From NCBI GenBank assembly GCA_037200845.1, contig JBBCGQ010000001.1, positions 2,430,237 to 2,494,236 on the forward strand: a stretch of 64,000 nucleotides of DNA, written 5' to 3'. Positions 9,017 through 19,066 of the stretch are shown piece after piece. Numbering within the stretch: position 1 is the stretch's first letter; each line of letters begins with the position of its first letter. The notes below the pieces were generated by a model that ran no database searches, was not told the origin of the DNA, and saw only the letters and a list, made by a program, of their open reading frames with translations. This DNA comes from Bauldia sp. Lineage in GTDB: Bacteria; Pseudomonadota; Alphaproteobacteria; Rhizobiales; Kaistiaceae. The translations under genes were made by a program, and so were the position numbers.

Positions 9017-9916
9017 ATGAACTTCCGCTATGCCGCCGCGCTGGCCCTCGTGCTGGCGATTGCCGTCGGCGCCCTCGCCTACACCTTCGGCGCCCGCAGC
9101 CACGGCATCGACAGCGCCGCCGTCGAGGCGATGGTGAAGGACATGCTCGCCGCATCCAAGCCGGCCCCGGCGATGACCCCGTCGCCCTCCGCCATGACGC
9201 CGGCTCCCGGAGCGATGGAGATGGCCGACATCTCCGACAGCCAGCGCACCGAGATCGAAGGCGTCATCCGCAACTACCTGATCGCCAACCCGGAGATCAT
9301 CCGCGACGCGATCAACGAGCTGCAGCGCAAGGAAGACGAGGCCGCCCGCGTAGCCCAGTCGCAGGTGATCACCGACAACAGCAAGACCCTGTTCGACTCC
9401 GCCAACGAGGTCGTGCTCGGCAATCCCAAGGGCGACGTCACGCTGGTCGAATTCTTCGACTACAACTGCGCCTACTGCCGTCGCGCCCACGCCGACATGC
9501 AGCAGCTCATCAAGGACGACCCCAACCTCCGCGTCGTGCTGAAGGAGTTCCCGATCCTCGGCGACGGCTCGGTCGCCGCCGCGCAGGTCGCCGTCGCCGT
9601 GCTCATGACGGCGCCGGAAAAGTACGCCGACTTCCACAACGCCCTCATCACCGAGAAGGGCCAGGTCGATGGCGACAAGGCGCTGGCGGTCGCGGCCGAC
9701 CTCGGGATGGACCCGGCGGTGCTGAAGGCGAAGGCAACCTCCGATGAGGCCAAGGCCAACATCAACGAGGTCCGCGAGCTGGCCGAGAAGCTCGACCTGA
9801 CCGGCACCCCGTCCTACGCCACCAAGCTCAAGGTTGTGGTCGGCGCCGTCGGCCTCGACAACCTCAAGGCCGAGGTCAAGGCCGCCCGGGCCTGCGCCGA
9901 CGTGGCAACCTGTTAA
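9017..9916 (+). CDS. DsbA-family periplasmic thiol-disulfide oxidoreductase
   Basis: A 299-residue exported thioredoxin-fold protein. An N-terminal hydrophobic segment (about 5-25) anchors or exports it, followed by a Pro/Ala/Met-rich linker and a helical region. The DsbA domain has the redox pair C151-A-Y-C154 in FFDYNCAYCRRAH and the cis-proline in TGTPSY. The last residue is Cys, an extra thiol outside the catalytic motif. It lies 69 bases after the M48 protease gene on the same strand, which suggests joint envelope protein maintenance. The start is set by GGAGAG upstream of ATG; a longer frame begins at 8951. Confidence 0.88.
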   Translation: MNFRYAAALALVLAIAVGALAYTFGARSHGIDSAAVEAMVKDMLAASKPAPAMTPSPSAMTPAPGAMEMADISDSQRTEIEGVIRNYLIANPEIIRDAINELQRKEDEAARVAQSQVITDNSKTLFDSANEVVLGNPKGDVTLVEFFDYNCAYCRRAHADMQQLIKDDPNLRVVLKEFPILGDGSVAAAQVAVAVLMTAPEKYADFHNALITEKGQVDGDKALAVAADLGMDPAVLKAKATSDEAKANINEVRELAEKLDLTGTPSYATKLKVVVGAVGLDNLKAEVKAARACADVATC

Positions 9917-9944
9917 GCCAGCCTGTTGACGCTTAAGGCTTTTG

Positions 9945-9962
9945 GCCCGTTCCGGGCTTTTC
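9945..9962 (+). terminator. Short rho-independent-type terminator
   Basis: A GCCCG-TTC-CGGGC hairpin followed by TTTT lies about 30 bases after the DsbA-like gene and before aroQ. The stem is short, so termination may be partial. Confidence 0.5.
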
Positions 9963-10045
9963 CTTCGCTGCCGATCCCCTTATAACCGGCCGACTTTCCG
10001 GATTTTTCGCGCCAGCGATGCCGGCAACGACAAGAACGGTCGGCT

Positions 10046-10513
10046 ATGGCGGCAACGATCTTCGTCCTCAACGGACCCAACCTGAACCTGCTCGGCAAGC
10101 GCGAGCCGGCGCTCTACGGCGCCGGCACGCTCGCCGACATCGAGAAGCTGTGCGCCGACAAGGCGAAGGCGCTCGGCCTCAGCATCGACTTCCGGCAGGA
10201 CAACCGCGAGGGCATCCTCGTCGATTGGATCCAGGAGGCCGGCGACAAGGCCGCCGGCATCGTGCTCAACGCCGGCGCCTACACCCACACGTCGATCGCG
10301 ATCCACGACGCGCTGCGCGCCGCGGACGTCCCGGTGATCGAGGTGCATCTTTCCAACATCTTCGCGCGCGAGCGTTTCCGCCATCACTCGTTTGTTTCGC
10401 CGGTTGCGAAAGGCGTGATTTGCGGTCTCGGGCCGCATGGCTACACGCTGGCGCTGGAAGCTCTGGCGGAACTCGTCAAGCCGGCAAAGACCGCGCGCCG
10501 AAAGGGAGCCTGA
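10046..10513 (+). CDS. aroQ: 3-dehydroquinate dehydratase, type II
   Basis: A 155-residue enzyme for step three of the shikimate pathway (3-dehydroquinate to 3-dehydroshikimate). The start NGPNLNLLGKREPALYG carries the catalytic Tyr region; VIEVHLSN and RHHSFVSPVAKGVICG hold the active-site His and substrate-binding residues. The size is typical of the type II dodecamer. Its stop overlaps the accB start by one base (TGATG), so aroQ, accB and accC are translationally linked. This order is common in Rhizobiales. Confidence 0.96.
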   Translation: MAATIFVLNGPNLNLLGKREPALYGAGTLADIEKLCADKAKALGLSIDFRQDNREGILVDWIQEAGDKAAGIVLNAGAYTHTSIAIHDALRAADVPVIEVHLSNIFARERFRHHSFVSPVAKGVICGLGPHGYTLALEALAELVKPAKTARRKGA

Positions 10514-10973
10514 TGGCTGACAAGAACGCGATCGTCGATCAGGAGCTGGTGCGCGAGCTGGCCAAGCTCCTCGCCGAGACCGGCCTGACCGAGATCGAGA
10601 TCGACCGCGACGGCACGCGCATCCGCGTCGCCCGCACGGTGACCGTGAGCGCCGCGCCGCAGGTGGTGATGAACGCCGCGCCGGCCTCGGCGGCTTCCGC
10701 CGCTTCGTCTTCCGCCGCCGCGCCGGTGACCGACGCCAACCATCCGGGCGCCGTCCACTCGCCGATGGTCGGCACCGCCTTCCGCGCGCCGGAGCCCGGC
10801 GGCCGTCCGTATGTCGACATCGGCGATCAGGTCCGCCAGGGCGACACGGTCCTCATCATCGAGGCGATGAAGACCATGAACCAGATCCCGGCGCACAAGT
10901 CGGGCAAGGTCGTGAAGATTCTGGTCGATGACGGTCAGCCGGTCGAGTTTGGCGAGCCGCTGCTGATCATCGA

Positions 10974-10977
<4 letters not shown>
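10513..10977 (+). CDS. accB: Acetyl-CoA carboxylase biotin carboxyl carrier protein
   Basis: A 154-residue carrier subunit of acetyl-CoA carboxylase, the first step of fatty-acid synthesis. An N-terminal helical part and an Ala/Ser-rich linker (55-72) lead to the biotinyl domain with EAMKTMNQI, in which K120 receives biotin. The gene overlaps aroQ by one base and accC by four (ATGA). Confidence 0.97.
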
Positions 10978-12332
<1,355 letters not shown>

Positions 12333-12365
12333 CCCCGCCCGGCGCGTCGGCATATTTTCCGTTCT

Positions 12366-12620
12366 ATGAACGACTTGGCATTTCTCACGCGCCGGACTGA
12401 CGCGGTCGTCGCGCAGGAATATCCGGTCGAGCTCTATCTGGACGCCGATGGCGACCGATGGATCGCCGAATCGGACGACCTTCCGATCGCCACGGAGGCG
12501 GATACGCTCGACGCGTTGATCGAACGAGTCTGGCTGATCGCTCCCGAGATCGCGGCCCTCAATGGGCACACGGGAGAGCTGAATCTCCGCTTCGTTCTTC
12601 ACACGACCGCCCGGCTTTAG
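12366..12620 (+). CDS. DUF1902-domain probable antitoxin (HicB-like)
   Basis: An 84-residue protein whose core (YPVELYLDADGDRWIAESDDLPIATEADTL and on) matches DUF1902, a partial HicB-like fold usually found as the antitoxin next to HicA. It lacks the C-terminal DNA-binding helix pair of classical HicB, so its ability to repress its own promoter is unclear. The downstream gene starts within its stop codon (TAGTG), the usual arrangement for such pairs. It begins 33 bases after accC. Confidence 0.7.
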   Translation: MNDLAFLTRRTDAVVAQEYPVELYLDADGDRWIAESDDLPIATEADTLDALIERVWLIAPEIAALNGHTGELNLRFVLHTTARL

Positions 12621-12814
12621 TGGCGGGTGCCCTCTATCGTGAACTTGTGCGCCGTCTCCATGACGCGGGCTGCGTATTCGTGAGACAGGGCAAAGGCAGC
12701 CACGAAATCTCGCTCAGTCCGGCAACGCAGCGCCATGTCGTTGTGCCGTTCGATATCAAGAAGATCGGCACGGTGAACGCGATTCTGCGTCAGGCGGGCC
12801 TGCCCAAGCTGTGA
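12620..12814 (+). CDS. hicA: HicA-family toxin (type II toxin-antitoxin)
   Basis: A 64-residue protein of the HicA mRNA-interferase family: a small double-stranded-RNA-binding-like fold with the catalytic His in GKGSHEI and the end [13 protein letters not shown]. It starts at GTG overlapping the stop of the DUF1902 gene. It pairs with that gene as a toxin-antitoxin module. A longer open frame begins upstream, but homology begins here. Confidence 0.78.
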   Translation: MAGALYRELVRRLHDAGCVFVRQGKGSHEISLSPATQRHVVVPFDIKKIGTVNAILRQAGLPKL

Positions 12815-12928
12815 AATCGCCCCGCCGCGCCATCGTTTTGGCGCAACCCTGCTTTGTGACGAAGGCCATACGTCAGGAGCGGTCGCGCACCTATGTTCAG
12901 TGCCTCACGAATTTGAAGGCAATTTACT

Positions 12929-13054
12929 ATGCGTTTTCTTGGAATTCTCTGGTCAGCCGGTCGCAGGCCAGCCGCGAGCACCGCCCGCAAGGTTGCGGAG
13001 CCCCCGGCGTTCCGTCCGGCGACCTATACGAGAAACTGGCCCTGGCCTAAGTAA
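12929..13054 (+). CDS. Possible 41-residue small protein upstream of aat
   Basis: An ATG preceded by GAAGG opens a 41-codon frame that begins [13 protein letters not shown] and ends NWPWPK, stopping eight bases before aat. It is basic with a Trp/Pro-rich end. I recognise no family. It may be a real small protein, a translated leader for aat, or chance. Confidence 0.25.
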   Translation: MRFLGILWSAGRRPAASTARKVAEPPAFRPATYTRNWPWPK

Positions 13055-13061
13055 GGGGCCG

Positions 13062-13730
13062 ATGGCCTCCCGCGACGACATCCTCCTCGAGATCACCCCG
13101 CAGGTGCTGCTCAAGGCCTACGCCGTCGGCATCTTTCCGATGGCCGAATCGGCCGACGATCCCGGACTGTTCTGGATCGAGCCGGAGGAGCGCGGGATCA
13201 TCCCGCTTGACGGCTTCCACCTGCCCCGCCGCCTCGCCCGCACCATCGCATCCGAAAAATTCGAGGTCCGCGTCGATCATGATTTCGGCGCGGTCATCGG
13301 CGCGTGCGCGGCGTCGGTCGAGGGCCGGCCGAAGACGTGGATCAACGCCCGCATCCGCAAACTCTACGGCGACCTGTTCGATATGGGCGCGGCGCACACG
13401 GTCGAGACCTGGCGCGACGGCAAGCTGGTCGGCGGCCTTTACGGCGTGCAGCTCGGCGCCGCGTTCTTCGGCGAAAGCATGTTCTCGCGCGAGCGCGATG
13501 CTTCGAAGGTCGCGCTGGTACACTTGGTGGCGCGACTGAAAGCCGGCGGCTTCATGCTGCTCGACACGCAGTTCACCACCGCGCACCTGAAGCAGTTCGG
13601 CGCCATCGACGTCGACCGGCGCGTCTATCAGGCGATGCTGGAAGAGGCGATATCCGCCGACGCCGACTTTTATTTCTTGGGCGGCGCCACGTCCGACTTC
13701 ATCTTGCAGTCGGTCAGCCAGACATCATAG
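13062..13730 (+). CDS. aat: Leucyl/phenylalanyl-tRNA--protein transferase
   Basis: A 222-residue N-end-rule enzyme that adds Leu or Phe to proteins with N-terminal Arg or Lys and marks them for ClpS/ClpAP degradation. Family segments are [49 protein letters not shown] and [16 protein letters not shown]. The start gives [13 protein letters not shown]. Its 3' end overlaps the convergent DUF2155 gene by 61 bases, so the final 20 codons are antisense to the neighbour's coding sequence. Confidence 0.95.
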   Translation: MASRDDILLEITPQVLLKAYAVGIFPMAESADDPGLFWIEPEERGIIPLDGFHLPRRLARTIASEKFEVRVDHDFGAVIGACAASVEGRPKTWINARIRKLYGDLFDMGAAHTVETWRDGKLVGGLYGVQLGAAFFGESMFSRERDASKVALVHLVARLKAGGFMLLDTQFTTAHLKQFGAIDVDRRVYQAMLEEAISADADFYFLGGATSDFILQSVSQTS

Positions 13731-14068
13731 ACGGCGTTGTCGACGGCGTGCAGGCCGGGGCTCGCCGCGAACATCCAGCCGGTGAAAATCCGCTTCACTT
13801 TCCGGTTCAGCCCGATCTCGTCGACCTCGACGAACGCATCGGTCTGCGGCTCCTCGGTCGGCGGCCGGTTGTAGCAGACGCGCGGCGTCACCTGCAGCGC
13901 GCCGAACTGCACCGTCTCGTCCATGTAGACGTCGAAGCCGATGATCCGCCCGGTGATCTTGTCGAGCCCGGCGAACACGGCGACCGGATTGGACACCTTG
14001 TCGGCCGCGGCCGGGCCGGCGAACGCGGCAAGCGCCAGCGCGGAAAGCAGCAGGGATTTGGAGATCAT
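13670..14068 (-). CDS. DUF2155-domain exported protein
   Basis: A 132-residue protein with a clean signal peptide (cleavage near AAADKVSN) followed by the DUF2155 core: [29 protein letters not shown], a central Cys, and [25 protein letters not shown]. Function unknown; DUF2155 genes sit next to aat and acc genes in many alphaproteobacteria. Probably periplasmic. It ends inside the 3' end of aat on the opposite strand. Confidence 0.88.
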   Translation of the reverse strand: MISKSLLLSALALAAFAGPAAADKVSNPVAVFAGLDKITGRIIGFDVYMDETVQFGALQVTPRVCYNRPPTEEPQTDAFVEVDEIGLNRKVKRIFTGWMFAASPGLHAVDNAVYDVWLTDCKMKSDVAPPKK

Positions 14069-14144
14069 CGAGATTCGCGGGACCGCAGTCGTCTTGAGGT
14101 TGCGCGGGGCTTAGCACGCGATTTCGGCGGCGAAAAGGCGGGCG

Positions 14145-15659
14145 CTAGACTAGCGCCGGGCTTTCCGCGGCAGCCCGGGCGGGCGTCCGCGCCGTCATGG
14201 TCGCATCCAGCCCCGCCGCCTCATTTTCGGTCAGCACCAGCCCGAGCTTGGAGCGGCGCCAGAGGATGTCCTCCGCGCTCGCCGCCCACTCGTCATGCCG
14301 GAGATAATCGACCTCCGCCGGGGTGAGATCACCGCCGAAGCCGATGCCGAGATCGGCGACGTTCCGCGCGCCCGTCAGCACCGCCGAGGCGCGCGTGCCG
14401 TAGGCGCTGACCAGCCGCTCGGCGAGATGGAGCGGCAGAAACGGGTAGCCGGCGCGCAGTGCCCGCACGATGTCGCCCTCCCCGCCGCGCGGGAAACCGC
14501 CGCCCGGCAGCACGGCCTCCGCCGCCCCCGTCCATGCCGGCGCGATCGTGCGGAACTTGCCCATCCGATCGACCACCTGCTCGGCCAGCCGCCGGTGCGT
14601 CGTGAGGCTGCCACCGAAGGCCGAGATCAGCGGCGCGACGTTGGGCGGCGCATCGATGACGACCGCCCGCCCGCGCCGCGCGTCGTCGGGCAGCGCCGTC
14701 ACCGCCGCGAAGGTCCACACGATGTCGGAGGGATAGAGCGGCGCATGGAAATATTGATTGGCGACGTCGAGCAGGTACGCCGCGTCGTCGCGATCGACCG
14801 CCGCCGCGGACGGATCGCCGGTGTACGCCGTCGTCGCCGGGCCGAGCAGCATCGTGCCGGCTTCGTAGGGCACGGCATAGACGATGCGGCCGTCGGCGTT
14901 GGGCAGCGCGTAGGCCGGCTCGCCGGCGCCATCGCGGCGGACGACGATGTGCGCCGATTTGGCCATGCGCACGCGCACCTGCTGGCGCGCGTGGACGATA
15001 TGGTTCAGCACCTCGGCGGCCGAGGGCCCCGCCGCGTTGACCAGAATCTTCGCCAGCACGATCGACCTTTCGCCGGTCGCGGTCGATTCCAGCGACAGGC
15101 GCCAGCGCCCGCCGTCGCGCTCGGCGACGGTGCAGTGCTGGCGCGTCTCGATCGTCGCCCCGCGCGCCCGCGCGTCGAGTGCATTGAGGATGACCAGGCG
15201 GCTGTCGTCGGCGACGCAGTCGGTATACGCGAACGCGGTGGTGAAATGCGGCTGCAGCGCGCCATGGGCGCCGGTCGCCTCGAGATCGACGCGCTCGGCC
15301 CGCGGCAGCGAATGGCGCGCCACATGATCGTAGGCGAACAGGCCAAGGCGGAACGCGGCGCGCGACCATTGCCGTTCGTGATGCGGGATGTGGAACGTGA
15401 TCGGCCGCACGAGATGCGGCGCCGCGCGCATCAGGATCTCGCGCTCCAGCACCGCCTCGCGCATCGCCGCCAGGCGCAGGCCCTCCATCGCGTCGAGCGC
15501 GCCGTGGATCAGCTTGGTCGTGGCCGACGAGGCGCCGCCGCCGAGGTCGCCCTCCTCGCAGAGGTAGACGGCCAGCCCGCGGCCGGCCGCGTCGCGCGCG
15601 ATCGCCGCGCCGATGAGGCCGCCCCCGATGATGGCGACGTCGTAGACCTTGCCTTGCAT
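14145..15659 (-). CDS. glpD: FAD-dependent glycerol-3-phosphate dehydrogenase
   Basis: A 504-residue membrane-associated flavoenzyme oxidising glycerol-3-phosphate to dihydroxyacetone phosphate and passing electrons to quinone. DVAIIGGGLIGAAIARDAAGRG is the FAD-binding beta-alpha-beta motif, followed by GGGASSATTKLIHGALDAMEG. A TTG seven codons upstream could also start translation; the ATG at 15659 lies at the point where homology begins. No glycerol transporter, kinase or GlpR regulator is nearby. Confidence 0.92.
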   Translation of the reverse strand: MQGKVYDVAIIGGGLIGAAIARDAAGRGLAVYLCEEGDLGGGASSATTKLIHGALDAMEGLRLAAMREAVLEREILMRAAPHLVRPITFHIPHHERQWSRAAFRLGLFAYDHVARHSLPRAERVDLEATGAHGALQPHFTTAFAYTDCVADDSRLVILNALDARARGATIETRQHCTVAERDGGRWRLSLESTATGERSIVLAKILVNAAGPSAAEVLNHIVHARQQVRVRMAKSAHIVVRRDGAGEPAYALPNADGRIVYAVPYEAGTMLLGPATTAYTGDPSAAAVDRDDAAYLLDVANQYFHAPLYPSDIVWTFAAVTALPDDARRGRAVVIDAPPNVAPLISAFGGSLTTHRRLAEQVVDRMGKFRTIAPAWTGAAEAVLPGGGFPRGGEGDIVRALRAGYPFLPLHLAERLVSAYGTRASAVLTGARNVADLGIGFGGDLTPAEVDYLRHDEWAASAEDILWRRSKLGLVLTENEAAGLDATMTARTPARAAAESPALV

Positions 15660-15735
15660 GGCGGGATCATAACGCGACAACGCACGGCCGCCTCAAGCGG
15701 CCGTGCGCAACTAACAGAATACAGGGCGGCGTCTG

Positions 15736-16326
15736 CTACTTGAGTTTGTAGGCAAACGTGGCCGCGACGCTGTTGGCGGAAAACGCCGCCTCGGCACCGT
15801 TGTAGTTCTGTGCGTCCATCGCGATGTGGGAGAAACGCCCGCCGACGGTCCAATGGTCGGTCAGCGCGTAGTCGGCCCCAAGCCCGAAGATAAGGCCGTG
15901 GTGGGTATTGCTTCTAGTTACGGCCAGATTGGAGGCGGTCCCCTGCCCGACTACGGCGGCAACCAGCCCATAGGGCTGCCAGCGGCCGACGGCGAGTCCG
16001 ACCTTCGCCCCGCCGAACAAGCCCCAGTTGATCTTGCTCGTGGAGAGCGTCGCGGGCACGCCCGTCTGCCCCGCAATCGGCACGCTGACGAAGGGCGTGA
16101 ACACCCAGCCGTCGGCGTTCTGCCAGGCATATTCGACCGTAAGGCCGCCATCGATGCCGGACGGACCTTCGCCGTAGGCCGGCGTAAGGTGCCCGCTGAG
16201 ACCGGCGACATAGCCGCCGATATAGAACCCAGTCCAATTGTAGAGTGGCGGATCGATGCCAGCCTGCGCTGCGCCGCCGCCCAACAGTCCGAGGGCCAGC
16301 GCCCCCGCAGAAATCGCCTTAAACAT
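15736..16326 (-). CDS. Outer-membrane beta-barrel protein (Omp25/OmpW-size)
   Basis: A 196-residue protein with a signal peptide (MFKAISAGALALGLL.. cut near AQAGI). Alternating hydrophobic strands rich in Tyr, Trp and Gly follow (NWTGFYIGGYVAGLSG, LIFGLGADYALTDHWTVGGRFSHI). NWTGFYIGG is typical of rhizobial Omp25-like porin-family barrels. It ends in AYKLK rather than a terminal Phe. Function beyond envelope structure is not readable. Confidence 0.75.
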   Translation of the reverse strand: MFKAISAGALALGLLGGGAAQAGIDPPLYNWTGFYIGGYVAGLSGHLTPAYGEGPSGIDGGLTVEYAWQNADGWVFTPFVSVPIAGQTGVPATLSTSKINWGLFGGAKVGLAVGRWQPYGLVAAVVGQGTASNLAVTRSNTHHGLIFGLGADYALTDHWTVGGRFSHIAMDAQNYNGAEAAFSANSVAATFAYKLK

Positions 16327-16481
16327 GCCGCACCCCGCCCGGAATCGTTTCAGATGGGGCGAGATTAGGTGCGCCGCGTACAACGCGAGATACCCCGGAG
16401 CCGGATTTCCCCAATAAAGGCAGCACAATCCCCAATCATTGGTTGGATTTGGGCCGTTCCTAACCTTTTAGGGAGGGGATT

Positions 16482-16557
<76 letters not shown>

Positions 16558-16657
16558 GCCGCGCCTTGGTTTTCAGCAGATACAAGCCAAAGCGAGGCGG
16601 TGGCTTAGCAAAGCGGCCTCCCGCTGTCCACACCCGCTTTCGGCGTCGCCCGGGCGG

Positions 16658-17338
16658 CTAGTGCTGGGTCTGCTTCATCACCCGGATCTGGTGGCCGTCC
16701 ATGACGATGCCGCCCTCCTTGGCCAGCGCGCGGAGCTGCTTGTTTACCGCCTCGCGGCTGGCGCCGAGCATCTGGGCGAGCATCCCCTGGGTGACGTCGA
16801 GATCGACCACCGCGACGTCCTTCTCGATGCGGCCGTGGATGACCGCAATCTGGCGCAGCAGCACCAGCAGGCGGTAGCGCAGGTCGTGGAAGATCGCCTG
16901 GTCGACCTGCCTGTTGGCCGCACGCAGCCGCTCGCAGAGCATCAGCATCACCTGCCGCGAAAGCTGCGGCGAGGAATCGAGCAGGTCGCAGAAAGGCCGG
17001 TGCGGGATGAAGATAAGCTTGGTCGGCGTCAGCGCGGCCGCGCCCGCGCTTCTTGGCAGCCCGTCGAGCAGCGCGATTTCGCCGATCATCTCGCCGTCCT
17101 CGAGCAGGCTGATGGTCGCCTCGCGACCGTCGCCCGCGGTCAGGTAGATACGGATGATGCCCGAGATGACGATGTAGAGCCCGTCGGACTCCTCGCCCTG
17201 CTCGAACAGGACGTCGTCCGGCGCCAGCGTCACCTCGCGCGTGATGCCGGCGAGCCGCCGCAGTTCGGCTTCGTCAAGGCCGTTGAAGACGACGCTTTTG
17301 CCCAGCCACGAAGCGAGTTCGGTTGCCACCATAGCCAT
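16658..17338 (-). CDS. Crp/Fnr-family transcription regulator
   Basis: A 226-residue regulator: an N-terminal cyclic-nucleotide-binding-type beta-roll (DDVLFEQGEESDGLYIVISG and GEMIGEIALLDGLPRSAGAAA), a long dimer helix, and a C-terminal winged helix (VTQGMLAQMLGASREAVNKQLRALAKEGGI). There are no Fnr-type N-terminal cysteines, so it is not an iron-sulfur sensor. The GEIALLDGLPRSA segment resembles the Crp phosphate-binding cassette, but cAMP binding is unproven. Confidence 0.9.
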   Translation of the reverse strand: MAMVATELASWLGKSVVFNGLDEAELRRLAGITREVTLAPDDVLFEQGEESDGLYIVISGIIRIYLTAGDGREATISLLEDGEMIGEIALLDGLPRSAGAAALTPTKLIFIPHRPFCDLLDSSPQLSRQVMLMLCERLRAANRQVDQAIFHDLRYRLLVLLRQIAVIHGRIEKDVAVVDLDVTQGMLAQMLGASREAVNKQLRALAKEGGIVMDGHQIRVMKQTQH

Positions 17339-17604
17339 GTTTCCCCTGCCCGCTCCCTAGCATCACCGGGCCGCCGGGGGAACCCTCGCGCCGCCGCGGC
17401 CCTGCTGGCCAGCGGTTGTGCCGGGTTTGGGTCAACCGAAGGTTTCCGGACTGCCTCGGATTTTACCGCCGGCACGAGTGCGAGGCCGCCGCCGGGCGCG
17501 ATCGTCGCGCGTTCATCCGGAGGTCATTCCCCTGTAATCGGCGTTTCACCGACGCACCCTATGGCGGGCGTTGTTACCAGACCCGCAAAAAAGGGATTCG
17601 CCCC

Positions 17605-18972
17605 ATGATCATCACCAAGGGCGGCGTCATCGCCGCCATCATTCTTGCCGCGCCCGTCGCGGTCCATGCCGAAACCGCGACCACGCTCGAGGCCGCGCCC
17701 GGCCAAGCCATGTTCCAGCCGGTGCCGTTCCAGTCGACCGTCGCCGGCGCCAAGCAGCTCAACCTCGACGTTGGCGTTGGCTCCGCCCTGTTCCACGATC
17801 CGAAGGACGGCCCGAACGTCTATTGGACGCTGTCGGACCGCGGCCCGAACTTCACCTGCGACGAGGGCAAGGACCTGCTCGCCGTCGCCGCCGAGGCGAT
17901 CTGCCCGGCCGGCGATACCGTCAAGGCCGGCGCCGGCCGCGTCTACCCGACGCCGGACTACAACGTCTCGATCTACCAGGTGACCCTCGACCCGGCCGCC
18001 AAGACCTACACCGTCACCCAGACGATCCCGATGCACACGCCGAAGGGCAAGCCGATCGTCGGCCTGACCAACCCGCTCACCGTCGCCGCCACCGAAGTGC
18101 CGCGTGACGGCAACGGCAAGGTCATCGCCCAGGACGCCAACACCATCGACGCGGAAGGCTTCGTCCGTCTCCCCGACGGCCGCTTCTTCATCGGCGAAGA
18201 GAATGCCACCGGCATTGCCGAGGTCGCCGCCGACGGCACGGTCATCCGCCGCTTCATTCCGGCCGGCACCGAGAAGGATTTCGCCACGGCCGACTACCCG
18301 GTCGTCGGCGCCCTGCCGGCGATCTTCGCCAAGCGCACGTCCAACCGCGGCATCGAGTCCCTGTCGATGTCGGACGACCAGAAGTACCTCTACGCGCTCG
18401 TCCAGAACCCGCTGACCAACCCCGATGCCAAGGCTTACGGCGTCGCGCTCAACACGCGCCTGCTCAAGCTCGAGCTCGGCAAGGACGGCGACGCCACGAC
18501 GCTGAAGCCGGTGGCGGAATACGTCTACCAGCTCGACGACTGGCAGAAGTTCAAGGACCTCGGCGCGACCGACGCGACCAAGGCCTCGTCGCTGCGCATC
18601 AGCGAGATGACCGCGCTTGGCCACGACCATTTCCTGGTCGACGAGCGCACCGACCAGATCGCCAAGTTCTTCGAGATCAGCCTCGACGGCGCCACCGACA
18701 TCCTCGGTTCCAAGTGGGATGACCCGGCGACGACCCCGACGCTGGAGCAGTCGAACGACGCAGCCGCCGCCGGCATCGTGCCGGTGACGAAGACCGAGCG
18801 TCTGGTTGCCTCTTCCCTCGACAGCGCCGCGGTGAAGTATCCGGCGAAGATCGAAGGCGCGTCGCTGACGCCGGACGGCAAGCTGCTCGTCGTCAACGAC
18901 AACGACTTCGGCATCGGCGGCGCGAAGACCGAGTTCGTCATCGTCGAAGGCACCGAGATCGGGCCCCGCTAG
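17605..18972 (+). CDS. Secreted esterase-like protein of the phytase-like family
   Basis: A 455-residue exported protein: a signal peptide cut near VHAETA, then a beta-propeller-like region (GPNVYWTLSDRGPNFTC, FVRLPDGRFFIGEENATGIAEV, NRGIESLSMSDDQKYLYALVQNPL, KIEGASLTPDGKLLVVNDND). These segments match the esterase-like activity of phytase family, periplasmic six-bladed proteins of uncertain substrate. Activity on phytate is only suggested by the name. The start follows a region with no clear promoter; a rho-independent terminator follows the stop. Confidence 0.82.
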   Translation: MIITKGGVIAAIILAAPVAVHAETATTLEAAPGQAMFQPVPFQSTVAGAKQLNLDVGVGSALFHDPKDGPNVYWTLSDRGPNFTCDEGKDLLAVAAEAICPAGDTVKAGAGRVYPTPDYNVSIYQVTLDPAAKTYTVTQTIPMHTPKGKPIVGLTNPLTVAATEVPRDGNGKVIAQDANTIDAEGFVRLPDGRFFIGEENATGIAEVAADGTVIRRFIPAGTEKDFATADYPVVGALPAIFAKRTSNRGIESLSMSDDQKYLYALVQNPLTNPDAKAYGVALNTRLLKLELGKDGDATTLKPVAEYVYQLDDWQKFKDLGATDATKASSLRISEMTALGHDHFLVDERTDQIAKFFEISLDGATDILGSKWDDPATTPTLEQSNDAAAAGIVPVTKTERLVASSLDSAAVKYPAKIEGASLTPDGKLLVVNDNDFGIGGAKTEFVIVEGTEIGPR

Positions 18973-18993
18973 CCGAACAAGCGGGAGGCCGGA

Positions 18994-19024
18994 GGGCGCG
19001 GAGCTTGGCTCCGCGCCCTTTTCA
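18994..19024 (+). terminator. Rho-independent terminator
   Basis: A perfect stem GGGCGCGGAGC/GCTCCGCGCCC with a short loop, followed by TTTTCATTT, 21 bases after the phytase-like gene. Confidence 0.9.
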
Positions 19025-19066
19025 TTTATCAGGAGACAGTCGAGGCCCGCGGGTCGTCGGAGCGCC

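Noticed and set aside
7457-9637. Minus-strand extension of the aminotransferase frame to over 1100 codons
   Set aside because: The extension is antisense to the M48 protease and DsbA-like genes; homology begins only at 7456.
12811-13050. A 79-codon plus-strand frame after hicA
   Set aside because: It starts inside the hicA end, shows no motif, and overlaps another, better-placed small frame at 12929.
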